Source: Pseudomonas bharatica CSV86
GTDB taxonomy: Bacteria; Pseudomonadota; Gammaproteobacteria; Pseudomonadales; Pseudomonadaceae
Length of the DNA: 64,000 nucleotides
Direction of reading: 5' to 3'
NCBI RefSeq assembly: GCF_000319305.2
Contig: NZ_AMWJ02000001.1
Location: forward strand, 1,899,001 to 1,963,000
Shown: positions 53,130 through 61,691 of the stretch, piece after piece
Layout of the letters: every line of letters begins with the position of its first letter
How positions within the stretch are numbered: the stretch's first letter is position 1
Position numbers and translations under genes: made by a program
Notes under the pieces: model-generated
Told to the model about the DNA's origin: nothing
What the model saw: the letters and a program-made list of their open reading frames with translations, nothing else
Databases searched by the model: none

Positions 53130-53567
53130 TCAGGCTGGAACCATGGCAAAGCCCACGCCGAAGCGGTTCCAGGCATTGATGGTGGCGATGGCCAGGGTCA
53201 GGTTGACCACTTCGCTTTCGCTGAAGTGCTCCAGCAGGGCTTCGTACTGATGCTGCGGGGCGTGTTTCTCTGGCAGGCGGGCAAGGCTCTCGGCCCAGGC
53301 CAGGGCTGCCTGTTCCCTTGGCGTGAAGAAGTGGGTATCGGCCCAGACGCTGAGGGTTTGCAGGCGCGCTTCGGTCTCCCCGGCTTCGCGTGCGTCGTTG
53401 GCGTGCATGTTCACGCAATAGGCGCAGCCGTTGATCTGCGAGGTGCGCAGGCGGATCAGCTCCAGCAGCGTGTGCTCCAGGCCGGATTTCAGCACCGCTT
53501 GTTCCAGGCCGAGCATGGCTTTGTAGGCGTCCGGGGCGTGCTTGGCCCATTCGATTCGGGTGGTCAT
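53130..53567 (-). CDS. carboxymuconolactone decarboxylase/AhpD-like protein
   Basis: 145 residues, ATG 53567 (MTTRIEWAKHAPDAYKAMLGLEQAVLKSGLEHTLLELIRLRTSQINGCAYCVNMHANDARE). The CxxC redox pair with the following His (GCAYCVNMHANDA) marks the peroxidase-related AhpD/CMD subgroup. It is expected to act as a small thiol-dependent peroxidase or antioxidant protein rather than a true decarboxylase. Convergent with the AraC gene, 6 bp between stops. Confidence 0.9.
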   Translation of the reverse strand: MTTRIEWAKHAPDAYKAMLGLEQAVLKSGLEHTLLELIRLRTSQINGCAYCVNMHANDAREAGETEARLQTLSVWADTHFFTPREQAALAWAESLARLPEKHAPQHQYEALLEHFSESEVVNLTLAIATINAWNRFGVGFAMVPA

Positions 53568-53679
53568 TTCGGTGGCTCCATTGTGCTAGAGGATGGCGCA
53601 CACCTTAATCGGCAATGGCCTCTGGCCGAATAGCCAATTCCGGGATTTACCAGGAGGCCAATAGGTGACCTTGAGGGCC

Positions 53680-53772
53680 CTGCTGGCAAGCCCCCACAGT
53701 GTCCCTGTGGGAGCTGGCTTGCCAGCGATTGCGGTGGTGCCGCCACGAGCGTAATCGCGGGTTAGCCCACAA
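53680..53772. repeat. REP pair, partly degenerate
   Basis: CTGCTGGCAAGCCCCCACAG at 53680 (degenerate inverted copy), a full copy CCTGTGGGAGCTGGCTTGCC..AGCGATTG at 53704-53732, and a remnant TAATCGCGGGTTAGCCCACA at 53753-53772. Confidence 0.8.
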
Positions 53773-53774
53773 GG

Positions 53775-54660
53775 TCAACGCAAAGCCAACGTGTTCTGTT
53801 CTGTCCCAAATCCATCCCTTGATCGCGTCGTGCATAGCGTTTCCAGCAAGTCCCGCAACGCCAGCCCATCCTCATCCAGCCCGGCCCTGGCATACAGGGC
53901 CAGTTCCAGCCCCTCGACCGGAGGAAAACCATCGTCAATCCCCAGCACCCGATGCCCGTCCAGCACACACCGGCTGGGCACCAGGCTGATCCCCAGCCCG
54001 GCGCTTACCGCGGCCCCAGCCCGGCCAGGCTGGTGCTTGAATAACTGATCCGCCATGGCCGCCCGCTGCTTTCCAGGGCGTGGATCATCTCCTGCCGATA
54101 CAGCGCGCCAACCGGGAATACCACCAGCGGCAACGGATCATCCGCCACCATCCCGCGGGCGCTGCACACCCACGACAACGGTTCTGGCCAACGCGCATGG
54201 GCATCGCGGTCCGCGCCCCATTGCTTGACCAACAGGATGTCCAGCTCGCCATTGCGATACAGGTGCAGCAACGGGTTGCTCAAGCCGCTTTCCACTTCCA
54301 GGCGGAGGTGCGGGCGTTCGCCGATAAATCCGCGCAGGGCTTCGGTCAGCAGTTCCCCGGCCAGGTCCTCCGGCGCGCCCAGGCGCAGGGCGGTTTCCGT
54401 CTTCACCGGGGCGAGCGCCTGCCGCGCTTCCTCTTCCAGGCGCAGGATACGCCGGGCATAGCCCAGCAATCGTTCGCCGGCCTCGGTAGGCCAGACCTGC
54501 CGCTGGCTGCGATCCAGCAGGCGGGCACCGGGCTTTGCTCCAGGCGGATGATCTGCTGGCTGACAGTGGACTGGGTCAGGTGCAACCGCTCGCCGGCCCG
54601 GGTGAAGTTGCCGGTTTCGACCACGGTAACGAAGGCGCGAAGCAGTAGTGGGTCAAGCAT
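53775..54660 (-). CDS. LysR-family regulator (two frameshifts)
   Basis: About 295 residues after repair; ATG 54660 (MLDPLLLRAFVTVVETGNFTRAGERLHLTQSTVSQQIIRLEQS). HTH at 1-60. The effector domain continues in a second frame (RLLDRSQRQVWPTEAGERLLGYARRILRLEEEARQALAPVKTETALRLGAPEDLAGELL) and a third (AAVSAGLGISLVPSRCVLDGHRVLGI). Breaks are near 54530-54532 (C3 to C4 on the coding strand) and 54014-54017 (G4 to G5). Divergent from the nucleoside deaminase gene, a probable target. Confidence 0.85.
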
Positions 54661-54753
54661 GCGTAAATCCACTGGTATGCATGAAATCAATTAATTTCAT
54701 GCTACACCCGGCGCCCGGGATAATCGCCCCTCATTCGTCAGCGAGGAATCGGC

Positions 54754-55212
54754 ATGGCCAACGAAGCATTCATGGGCGAGGCCCTTGCCTTGGCCCGGGA
54801 CAATATCCGCGCCGGTGGCCGGCCTTTCGGTGCGGTACTGGTGCACCAGGGGAAGGTGATCGCCCGGGCGGTCAACCAGATCCACAGCAGTAACGATCCC
54901 ACGGCCCATGCCGAGTTGCAGGCGATCCGCCAGGCCAGCCAAGTGCTGGGGCGTGCACGCCTGGATGGCTGCGAGATCTACGCCAGCGGCCATCCGTGCC
55001 CGATGTGCCTGGCCGCCATGCACCTGTGCGGCATCGAGCGGGCATGGTTCGCCTACGACAACGCCGAGGGCGAACCCTATGGGCTGTCCACCGCCGCGGT
55101 GTACGAGCAGATGAGCCGGCCGCCGCAGCAGCAATCGTTAGCGCTGCGTCCGCTGAAACCGGCGGGTGAGGAGGGGCTTTACGGCCAATGGCAGCAAGTG
55201 CGTCCGACATGA
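54754..55212 (+). CDS. nucleoside/guanine deaminase
   Basis: 152 residues, ATG 54754 (MANEAFMGEALALARDNIRAGGRPFGAVLVHQGKVIARAVNQIHSSNDPTAHAELQAIRQA). Cytidine-deaminase-like zinc site: HAE (THAELQ-type motif in TAHAELQAI) and PCPMC in ASGHPCPMCLAAMHLCGI. The NXD-type start and length fit bacterial guanine deaminases of the TadA-like group, though tRNA or cytosine specificity cannot be excluded. Its stop overlaps the following MFS start by 4 bp. Confidence 0.88.
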   Translation: MANEAFMGEALALARDNIRAGGRPFGAVLVHQGKVIARAVNQIHSSNDPTAHAELQAIRQASQVLGRARLDGCEIYASGHPCPMCLAAMHLCGIERAWFAYDNAEGEPYGLSTAAVYEQMSRPPQQQSLALRPLKPAGEEGLYGQWQQVRPT

Positions 55213-56422
55213 TCGCGGCACGTTCGCGTGGGCGCGGGATCGCGTTGATGGCCCTGGTGATCGCGGTGACGCTCAACCTGCGGCCGATCCTGACCAGTAT
55301 CGGGCCGCTGCTGGAAGATATCCGCGCCGGGACCGGCATCGGCTATCAACAGGCGGCGTTGCTGACCACGCTGCCGGTGCTGTGCATGGGACTGGTGCCG
55401 CTGTTGCAGCCGTGGCTGCGGCGTTGGTTGAGCGAGCAGGGTGGTTTGTTGCTGGGCCTCGGCGCCATCGGCCTGGCCTGCCTGTGGCGCTTGTTGCTGG
55501 ACAGCGGCACGGCGTTGATCGCCAGCGCGGTGCTCGCCGGGCTTGGCGTGGCTTTTGTCCAGGCGTTGATGCCAGGGCTGGTCAACCGCTGGTTTTCCCG
55601 GCGCCTTGCCTTGGCCATGGGGGTGTACTCGGCGGCACTGATGAGTGGCGGCGGGGTGGCGGCGGTACTCGGACCGCGGGTAGCCGAGCACTTCGGCCAC
55701 TGGCAGGCCGGGCTGGGCGTGTGGTTGTTGCCGGTGCTGTTCGCACTGCTTCTGCTCGGGCTGGTCGGGCCGAGGCTGGAGGCCGCCGCCGGTCGTGGCG
55801 GCAATGGTGGCGGGCATTTCTTCGGCAATCGCCGGGCATGGCTGCTGGCGGTGTATTTCGGCCTGATCAATGGCGGCTATACCAGCATGGTGGCCTGGCT
55901 GCCGGCCTACTACCAGCAGGTCGGTGGCAGCGCCCGTGGCGGTGGCGAACTGGTGGGGTGATGACTGTCTGCCAGGTGCTCGGTGCCCTGGGGCTGCCGC
56001 TGTTGTTGCGCACAATGGTCGACCGACGTCCCGGGTTGTGGCTGGCGCTGACCTCGCAGTTGATCGGTTTTGCCGGTTTGTTGCTGGATCCGGCCTTGTC
56101 GCCGGGACTGTGGGTCAGCCTGATCGGTTTCGGCCTGGGCGCCTGTTTCAGCCTGAGCCTTACCCTGACCCTCGAACACCTCAAGGACCCGCGCCAGGCC
56201 GGCGGGCTCGCGGCCTTCGTGCAGGGCATCGGCTTCATCATCACCGGGCTGGTGCCGTACCTGACCGGCTGGCTGCGGGATATCAGCGGCGATTTCCAGG
56301 CGTCCTGGACCTTGCTGTCGGCCACCGTGGTCCTGATGCTGCTGGTGACCGGACGCTTCGCGCCCAAGGGCTATGCGCCAGCGATGGCGGACCGGCCGCA
56401 ACCGGCCAGCCTGGTCAACTGA
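55209..56422 (+). CDS. CynX/NimT-family MFS transporter (one frameshift)
   Basis: About 404 residues; ATG 55209 (MIAARSRGRGIALMALVIAVTLNLRPILTSIGPLLEDIRAGTGIGYQQAALLTTLPVL), overlapping the deaminase stop. CynX signature NLRPILTSIGPLL in TM1; about 12 helices. The frame breaks at GGGELVG near 55955-55958; adding a G to the G4 run gives VMTVCQVLGALGLPLLL and the second half to 56422. Coupled to a purine-type deaminase, so the substrate may be a nucleobase or related anion (inference). Its 3' end overlaps the convergent MocR gene by 8 bp. Confidence 0.87.
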
Positions 56423-57848
56423 GGGCGTGCAAGGTCTCGCGCAGGCGGTCCAGCGCCGGGTCGATATCCAGCAGTTCGATGGCGCCGAATCCCAGCAGCA
56501 AGCCGGGTTTCGGCGCCGCCTCGGTATGGAAGGGTCTTAGCGAGTACAGACCCACCTCCTTCTCGCGCGCCTGCGCGATGACCTCTTCCACGTCCAGTTC
56601 GCCCTTGGCCAGTGCACTCAGGTGATACCCGGCACTGGTGGGTATCGCCTCGAACCATTGGCCCAGGTCCGCCTCCAGCCGTTGCAGGATCCGTTCGCGC
56701 CGCGCGGCATACAGCGCGTGGCTGCGACGCACATGCCTGACCAGGTGCCCCTCGTCGATGAAGCGCGCCAAGGTCCATTGGCTCAAGGTCGAGGTATGCC
56801 AGTCGCTCAAGCGCTTGGCGATGCACACCGGTTCCTGCAACGCCGGCGGCAGGATCGCATAGCCCAGGCGCAATTCCGGCAGCACGGTCTTGGAGAAGGT
56901 GCCGACGTAGGCGACCAGGCCGTTTCGGTCGAGGCTTTGCAGGGCATCGGTGGGCCGCGCGGCATAGCGGAACTCGCTGTCGTAGTCGTCCTCGATGATC
57001 AGCGCGCCCAGCGCTGCGGCGCGGGCCAGCAAGGCATGGCGGCGTTCCAGGCTCATGGGCATGCCCAGGGGAAACTGGTGCGACGGGGTCACGTAGATCA
57101 AGCGCACGCCGTCCTCGATCAGGTCCACGCGAATGCCTTCGCGGTCCACCGGCACGTGCCGGACCCGCGCGCCGAGTGCCTCGAACAGGTACTTGGCCGG
57201 CGGATAGCCGGGGTCTTCCATGGCGACGCTGCAGCCCGGCTCGATCAGCACCCGGGCGATCAGGTCCAGCGCCTGCTGGGCGCCATTGCACACCTGCACG
57301 TCCGCCGCCGTGCAGCGCACGCCCCGGGCGAAGGCGATATGCCGGGCAATGGCTTCGCGCAATTCGTGCAGGCCCTGGGCATTGCTGTAGCGGGTGTCGG
57401 TGCGTTGGCATTGGCGCAGGGCGTGCTGTGAGCACTGGCGCCAGGTGTCGAAGGGAAAGTGCGCCTTGCTCGAGGCGCCGCCGACGAAGTCGTAGCGCGA
57501 TGGCTGTGCCAGGGTCGGGCGTCCCATGGGGATGCCACGGGCCCGCCAGCGCGCCAGCGTGTCGGCGCCGGCCAGCGGGGTGTCGGGCGCAGAGGCCGCT
57601 GGCGCGGGCGGTTGCGGAGTGACGAAGGTGCCGCGCCCGACCTGGCCGCTGAGCAGGTTGTCATAGGTCAGGCGCGAATAGGCCTCGGCCACGGTCTTGC
57701 GCGACACCCCGAGCTGTTCGGCCAGCAGCCGGGTCGGCGGCAACTGGGTACCGGCGGCGAGGCGGCCGCTGTCGATGCCGTCGCGCAATTGCCGGTAAAG
57801 CTGGTCGGCCAGCTCCTTGCGGCCGTGCAGGGTGATGTGCAGTTCCAT
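56415..57848 (-). CDS. MocR/PdxR-type GntR regulator with aminotransferase domain
   Basis: 477 residues, ATG 57848 (MELHITLHGRKELADQLYRQLRDGIDSGRLAAGTQLPPTRLLAEQLGVSRKTVAEAYSRL). GntR winged helix at 1-75, linker, then a fold-type I aminotransferase domain from about 115: VCNGAQQALDLIARVLIEPG, EDPGYPPAKYLFEALGARV, LIIEDDYDSEFRY (PLP Asp/Tyr) and VGTFSKTVLPELRLGY (PLP Lys). Senses a PLP-bound amine or amino acid. No obvious target gene is adjacent upstream; the small secreted DUF2790 gene is divergent. Confidence 0.93.
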   Translation of the reverse strand: MELHITLHGRKELADQLYRQLRDGIDSGRLAAGTQLPPTRLLAEQLGVSRKTVAEAYSRLTYDNLLSGQVGRGTFVTPQPPAPAASAPDTPLAGADTLARWRARGIPMGRPTLAQPSRYDFVGGASSKAHFPFDTWRQCSQHALRQCQRTDTRYSNAQGLHELREAIARHIAFARGVRCTAADVQVCNGAQQALDLIARVLIEPGCSVAMEDPGYPPAKYLFEALGARVRHVPVDREGIRVDLIEDGVRLIYVTPSHQFPLGMPMSLERRHALLARAAALGALIIEDDYDSEFRYAARPTDALQSLDRNGLVAYVGTFSKTVLPELRLGYAILPPALQEPVCIAKRLSDWHTSTLSQWTLARFIDEGHLVRHVRRSHALYAARRERILQRLEADLGQWFEAIPTSAGYHLSALAKGELDVEEVIAQAREKEVGLYSLRPFHTEAAPKPGLLLGFGAIELLDIDPALDRLRETLHALS

Positions 57849-57999
57849 GAAGGCAGGATTCCGAGGCGGGGTGCAGCTCGTCAGATTAACCGATCGCATG
57901 GCCGTTGATCCCCCGGATTACGGAGTCGGCAAGGCGGATCCACACTCAAAGGTGATGTAACCGCAGCTCGGTGCGTACCTTTTACGAAGGAGATCCGCC

Positions 58000-58248
58000 A
58001 TGAAATTGCGTTTGCTCGTGCCTATTGTCCTGCTCCTGCCCATCACTGCCCTGGCTTCCCAGCAGGGTGTCGTGCAATACCACTATGGCATGCACCTGGA
58101 TGTCGCCAAGGTGCTGAACATCCAGAAACCAGCGCAAGACCCGCAGTGCAAGGTGGTCAACGCCGTGATGACCTACCTCGACTCCAGCGGCCAGGTGCAG
58201 AAGCTGGGTTACCGGATGCTGTCCGATAGCTGCACCGAACAGGGCTGA
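58000..58248 (+). CDS. small secreted DUF2790-family protein
   Basis: 82 residues, ATG 58000 (MKLRLLVPIVLLLPITALASQQGVVQYHYGMHLDVAKVLNIQKPAQDPQCKVVNAVMTYLDSSGQVQKLGYRMLSDSCTEQG), with AAGGAG 7 nt upstream. Signal peptide cut after ALA. The HYGMHLDVAKVL and VNAVMTYLDSSGQVQ..YRMLSDSC pattern is that of Pseudomonas DUF2790 proteins, with two cysteines that may pair. Periplasmic, function unknown. Convergent with the aldo/keto reductase, 1 bp apart. Confidence 0.88.
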   Translation: MKLRLLVPIVLLLPITALASQQGVVQYHYGMHLDVAKVLNIQKPAQDPQCKVVNAVMTYLDSSGQVQKLGYRMLSDSCTEQG

Positions 58249-58249
58249 C

Positions 58250-59053
58250 TCAGTCCCATTGCGGTGCCAGCCCCACCGGGTCGGTAATCCGCTGGCCGCT
58301 GTCCAGCGCTGCGATGCGGGCCATGTCCGCGTCGCTCAGGCGCAGGTCTACCGCCTTCAGGTTACCGGCCAGGTTGTCGCGTTTGGTCGAAGAGGGGATC
58401 ACCGCGTAGCCCAGTTGCATGGCCCAGGCGAGGGTAACCTGCGCCTGGGTGGCGTTGTGCTGCGTGGCGATTGCCTGGATCACCGGATCCTGCAGGACCT
58501 TGCCATAACCGAGGGTCATGTAGGAGGTTACGGCGATGCCTTGCGCAGCCATGAACTGCACCAGCCGACGGTTCTGCAGGTACGGGTGCAGTTCGATCTG
58601 GTTGGTGGCGATCTGGCCCGGCCCGGTCACCTCGATGGCCTGGCGCAGCAAGTCGATGGTGAAGTTGGACACACCGATTTCCCTGGTCAGGCCCTCGGTC
58701 CTGGCCTGCATCAATGCACCCATGAATTCGTCCACCGCAACGGCGCCGTTCGGCGAGGGCCAGTGGATCAGGGTCAGGTCCAGATGATCGGTGCGCAGCT
58801 TGTGCAGGCTTTCCTTCAGGCTGGGGATCAGGCGATCGGCGCCGAGGTTCTCGGTCCATATCTTGCTGGTCAGGTACAACTGCTCGCGGGGCACGCTGCT
58901 GGCGGCGATCGCCTGGCCGACCTCGGCTTCGTTGCCGTAGATCTGCGCGGTATCGATGGCCCGGTAGCCTAGCTCCAGGGCCTGGCTCACCGAGTCGATG
59001 ACCACCTGGCCCCTGAGGCGGAAGGTGCCGAGGCCGAACAGGGGAAGAGTCAT
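58250..59053 (-). CDS. dkgB: aldo/keto reductase (2,5-diketo-D-gluconate reductase B type)
   Basis: 267 residues, ATG 59053 ([52 protein letters not shown]). Catalytic tetrad visible: Asp and Tyr in [11 protein letters not shown], Lys in YLTSKIW, His in [14 protein letters not shown]-site end [14 protein letters not shown]. Length and sequence fit DkgB, which reduces methylglyoxal and 2,5-diketogluconate among others. Single-gene unit. Confidence 0.9.
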   Translation of the reverse strand: MTLPLFGLGTFRLRGQVVIDSVSQALELGYRAIDTAQIYGNEAEVGQAIAASSVPREQLYLTSKIWTENLGADRLIPSLKESLHKLRTDHLDLTLIHWPSPNGAVAVDEFMGALMQARTEGLTREIGVSNFTIDLLRQAIEVTGPGQIATNQIELHPYLQNRRLVQFMAAQGIAVTSYMTLGYGKVLQDPVIQAIATQHNATQAQVTLAWAMQLGYAVIPSSTKRDNLAGNLKAVDLRLSDADMARIAALDSGQRITDPVGLAPQWD

Positions 59054-59178
59054 GGGATGTCCTCATCGTTTGGGGTGGGAATGAGGGTAGTATCCCGAGC
59101 CTGACTCATGGGAAAAATGGCTGGCGGGGCACAAGATCTTTGCCCGAGAGTCACGAATTGCTGGAAAGCTGGCCCATT

Positions 59179-59270
59179 CCCGTGGGAGCCGGCGTTGCCG
59201 GCGATGAGGCCGGCACAGGCAACGATGTTGTCTGGGCGGGCCAATCGCTGGCAAGCCAGCTCCCACAGGG
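59179..59270. repeat. REP copies left of the IS3 element
   Basis: CCCGTGGGAGCCGGCGTTGCCGGCGAT-type copy at 59179 onward and the inverted copy CAATCGCTGGCAAGCCAGCT..CCCACAGGG ending at 59270, 3 bp before the IS3 element. Confidence 0.88.
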
Positions 59271-59311
59271 TCCTGAGCTGCGCCCCGGATGTTGGACACT
59301 TTTGTCTAAAG

Positions 59312-60151
59312 CTATGCGGCTTGTGCTCTGTACGCTACAGGGCTCAGGCCGCCGAGCTTCATCTTGATACGTTCGTGGTTGTAGTAGCGGATGTAATCAT
59401 CAATCCCAGCGCGTAATTGCTCGATGCTCTCAAATTTCTCGCGGTAGAAATACTCCGACTTCAGCGTGCCGAAAAAGCTTTCCATCGCCGCATTGTCCAG
59501 GCAGTTGCCCTTGCGCGACATGCTCTGTTCCAAGCCCGCTTCTTTCAAGCGCTGGCGGTAATCCGGATAGCGATAATGCCATCCCTGATCTGAGTGCAGC
59601 ATCGGCTTACTGTCAGCCGGCAGCTTCTCCAGCGCTCGTTCAAGCATCGTTCCCACCAGGGTGTAACGCGGCCGAGTATCCGTTTGATAGGCCACGATCT
59701 CCCCGTTGTACAAGTCCAGAACTGGCGACAGATAAAGCTTTTCTCCAGCCACCTTGAACTCGGTAACGTCTGTCACCCATTTCTGATTCGGCTGATCAGC
59801 AGCGAACTCCCGGTTCATGGTGTTCGGCGATGCTTCGTCCATCAGCCCTCTGTACGACTTGTATTTCTTCGGTCGTACCGTGCACTTGAGGTCCAACTCG
59901 CCCATGAGGCGGCGCACTTTCTTGCCGTTGATCACGTGCCCTTTCTGGCGCAGCGCAGCGGTCATGCGACGATAACCATACCGGCCCCTGTGGTGCTCCT
60001 GAATGCCCCGCATCGCCTGTTTCAGTGGAGCGTACTTATCCTCGGCGCCCTCGTCCCCGAAGTAGGTGTAGTAAGTGCTACGAGGCAAACCAGCAGCGAT
60101 CAGCAGGTATTTCAGCCTGAACTGTCGGCGCAGCGCGGTAATCAGCTGGGC
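59312..60151 (-). CDS. IS3-family transposase OrfB (made as OrfAB by -1 frameshift)
   Basis: DDE integrase domain: WVTDVTEF, PMLHSDQGWHYR, and NAAMESFFGTLKSEYFYREKF (Glu); N-terminal HTH_21 region KQAMRGIQEHHRGRYGYRRMTAALRQKG. There is no good separate start. The frame is continuous from the slippery stretch AGGAAAAAG at 60151-60159 (minus strand), where a -1 slip from orfA leads into KAQLITALRRQFRLKYLLIAAGLPRSTYYTY. The product is thus an OrfAB fusion. Stop at 59312, 38 bp inside the left end. Confidence 0.92.
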   Translation of the reverse strand, partial: AQLITALRRQFRLKYLLIAAGLPRSTYYTYFGDEGAEDKYAPLKQAMRGIQEHHRGRYGYRRMTAALRQKGHVINGKKVRRLMGELDLKCTVRPKKYKSYRGLMDEASPNTMNREFAADQPNQKWVTDVTEFKVAGEKLYLSPVLDLYNGEIVAYQTDTRPRYTLVGTMLERALEKLPADSKPMLHSDQGWHYRYPDYRQRLKEAGLEQSMSRKGNCLDNAAMESFFGTLKSEYFYREKFESIEQLRAGIDDYIRYYNHERIKMKLGGLSPVAYRAQAA

Positions 60152-60678
60152 TTTTTCCTTGCTGCCCGGATCTGCCTGAGCTTCGCCTCCTCTAACTCCT
60201 CGAGCTTTTTTAGGTAGGCGTTCTCCGCTTCAAGCATGCGAACTTTCTCTAGTAACTCTTTGGGCGAGAGGTCCTCGTTACGCACGGCTGCAGGCTTGGA
60301 GGACTTGGCGGAAGGCTTAGGCATGGTGCGGGTTGAACTCTTTTCTACAGAAAGCTGGTTTGCGAGCCCGTCACTGTAATACTGGCGCAGCCATCTGCCC
60401 AGCTGACTAGAGTTACCTAGGTTGAACAACGCTGCGGCGGCGCGCTGAGAAAGACGGTCATTTAGCATGCGGTGAAGCACCGTAATCTTGAATTCGGCGC
60501 TGTGGCGCTGATGGCGACGCTCAAGGCTGGACCTGCCGTGTTGCTGATAGGCCACGACCCAACGGCGAAGCAAGGTGGGATCTATCTGGAACTGGTTCGC
60601 CACATGACGGAAACCTCGGCCTCGCTTGAGGAAGGCTTCGATGGCGGACAACTTGAACTGCTTTGAATACTTGGTCAT
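60142..60678 (-). CDS. IS3-family OrfA (HTH protein)
   Basis: 178 residues, ATG 60678 (MTKYSKQFKLSAIEAFLKRGRGFRHVANQFQIDPTLLRRWVVAYQQHG). Two helix-turn-helix units (about 5-45 and 62-105) and a leucine-zipper-like C-terminal coil (LSPKELLEKVRMLEAENAYLKKLEELEEAKLRQ), as in the IS150 group. Ends RAARKKPS at 60142, 10 bp past the frameshift site. Confidence 0.93.
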   Translation of the reverse strand: MTKYSKQFKLSAIEAFLKRGRGFRHVANQFQIDPTLLRRWVVAYQQHGRSSLERRHQRHSAEFKITVLHRMLNDRLSQRAAAALFNLGNSSQLGRWLRQYYSDGLANQLSVEKSSTRTMPKPSAKSSKPAAVRNEDLSPKELLEKVRMLEAENAYLKKLEELEEAKLRQIRAARKKPS

Positions 60679-60747
60679 GCAAAACACCCCGGTGTTGGAT
60701 TTTTTGTCCAACATCCGGGGCGCAGCTCATCCGCGGTGCTGCCTATC

Positions 60748-60767
60748 CCTGTGGGAGCCAGCGTTGT
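60748..60767. repeat. REP remnant right of the IS3 element
   Basis: CCCTGTGGGAGCCAGCGTTG. Joined to the REPs at 59179-59270 after removing the IS and one TCC, it restores a normal REP-pair spacer (CACAGGG-TCC-GCGGTGCTG..CCTGTGGGA). Confidence 0.8.
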
Positions 60768-60783
60768 TTCATGAACCTGGGTG

Positions 60784-61671
60784 TCAGCCGAGTCGAGCGA
60801 TCAACCCTTTCAACTGCTCCTGCCCGGCCTCATCCAGCGGGAACACCGGCGCCCTCGGCACGCCGCAATCGATGCCGGTCAGCTTCAAACCGGCCTTCAC
60901 CGTTGCCGGCAGGCCGCCCTTGAGAATGAATTCGAGCAACGGCAACTGCCGGTAGAAAAGCGCCCGCGCGCGCTCCAGGTCATTGTCCGTCACCGCGCGA
61001 TAGAGCTGCTGGTTGAGCTGCGGAATCAGGTTGGCGGCGGCCGTGCACCAGCCCGTCGCTCCGGCGACGAAGGCTTCCAGGGCCAGCGGGTTGCAGCCGT
61101 TGTAGAACGGCACCTGGCCTTCGCCCAGTTGCTGCAGGGCGTGCATGCGCTGGATATCGCCAGTGCTCTCCTTGACCATCGTCACGTTTTCCACCGCCTT
61201 GACGATGCGCAGGATCAACTGCACCGACATGTCGGTGCCACTGGTGGCCGGGTTGTTGTAGAGCATGATCGGGATGCCGATGCTGTCGCCGATGCGCTGG
61301 TAATGCCGGAGGATTTCCGCCTCGCTGAGCTTCCAGTAGGCCGCTGGCAGTACCATCACTGCATCGGCCCCCTGTTCTTCGGCGAAGCGCGCACGACGGA
61401 TGGCGTTGGCGGTGGTCAGGTCCGACACGCTGACGATGGTCGGCACGCGCCGGGCGATGTGCGACAGGCTGAACTCGGCCACCTGGCTCCATTCGCGATC
61501 GCTCAGGTAGGCGCCTTCACCGGTGCTGCCCAGCGGCGCGATGACCTGCACGCCGCCCTCGATCAGGCGTTCGATGGACTGGCCCAGGGCGGCGAGATCG
61601 AGACGTTCGCCATCGGTGCCGCTGAAGGGGGTGACGGTGTAGCCGATGATGCCGTGGAAAGGATTGCTCAT
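60784..61671 (-). CDS. dihydrodipicolinate synthase/N-acetylneuraminate lyase family aldolase
   Basis: 295 residues, ATG 61671 (MSNPFHGIIGYTVTPFSGTDGERLDLAALGQSIERLIEGGVQVIAPLGSTGEGAYLSDREW). Class I aldolase TIM barrel of the DapA family: phosphate/carboxylate loop GSTGEGAYL, Tyr in IPIMLYNNPATSG, Schiff-base Lys in NVTMVKESTGDIQRM. By context (class II aldolase neighbour, XRE-cupin regulator) it is catabolic rather than the lysine-biosynthesis DapA. Substrate unknown, probably a 2-oxo acid. 20 bp downstream of the class II aldolase. Confidence 0.9.
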   Translation of the reverse strand: MSNPFHGIIGYTVTPFSGTDGERLDLAALGQSIERLIEGGVQVIAPLGSTGEGAYLSDREWSQVAEFSLSHIARRVPTIVSVSDLTTANAIRRARFAEEQGADAVMVLPAAYWKLSEAEILRHYQRIGDSIGIPIMLYNNPATSGTDMSVQLILRIVKAVENVTMVKESTGDIQRMHALQQLGEGQVPFYNGCNPLALEAFVAGATGWCTAAANLIPQLNQQLYRAVTDNDLERARALFYRQLPLLEFILKGGLPATVKAGLKLTGIDCGVPRAPVFPLDEAGQEQLKGLIARLG

Positions 61672-61691
61672 GGTCTGTGCTCCAGCAAAGG

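Larger units (their letters stand above)
59274..60729 (-). mobile_element. complete IS3-family (IS150-group) insertion sequence
   Basis: 1456 bp, bounded by 25-bp inverted repeats that begin TGAGCTGCGCCCCGG (59274 on the plus strand; 60729 on the minus), with the TG..CA ends of IS3 elements. A 3-bp target duplication TCC lies at 59271-59273 and 60730-60732. orfA and orfB overlap in the -1 frame as expected for the group. Both ends and frames look intact, so the element should be active. Confidence 0.93.

Noticed and set aside
812..60767. REP clusters considered as CRISPR repeats or transposon ends
   Set aside because: They are scattered inverted pairs without regular spacers and lie at gene ends, as expected for REP/BIME sequences.
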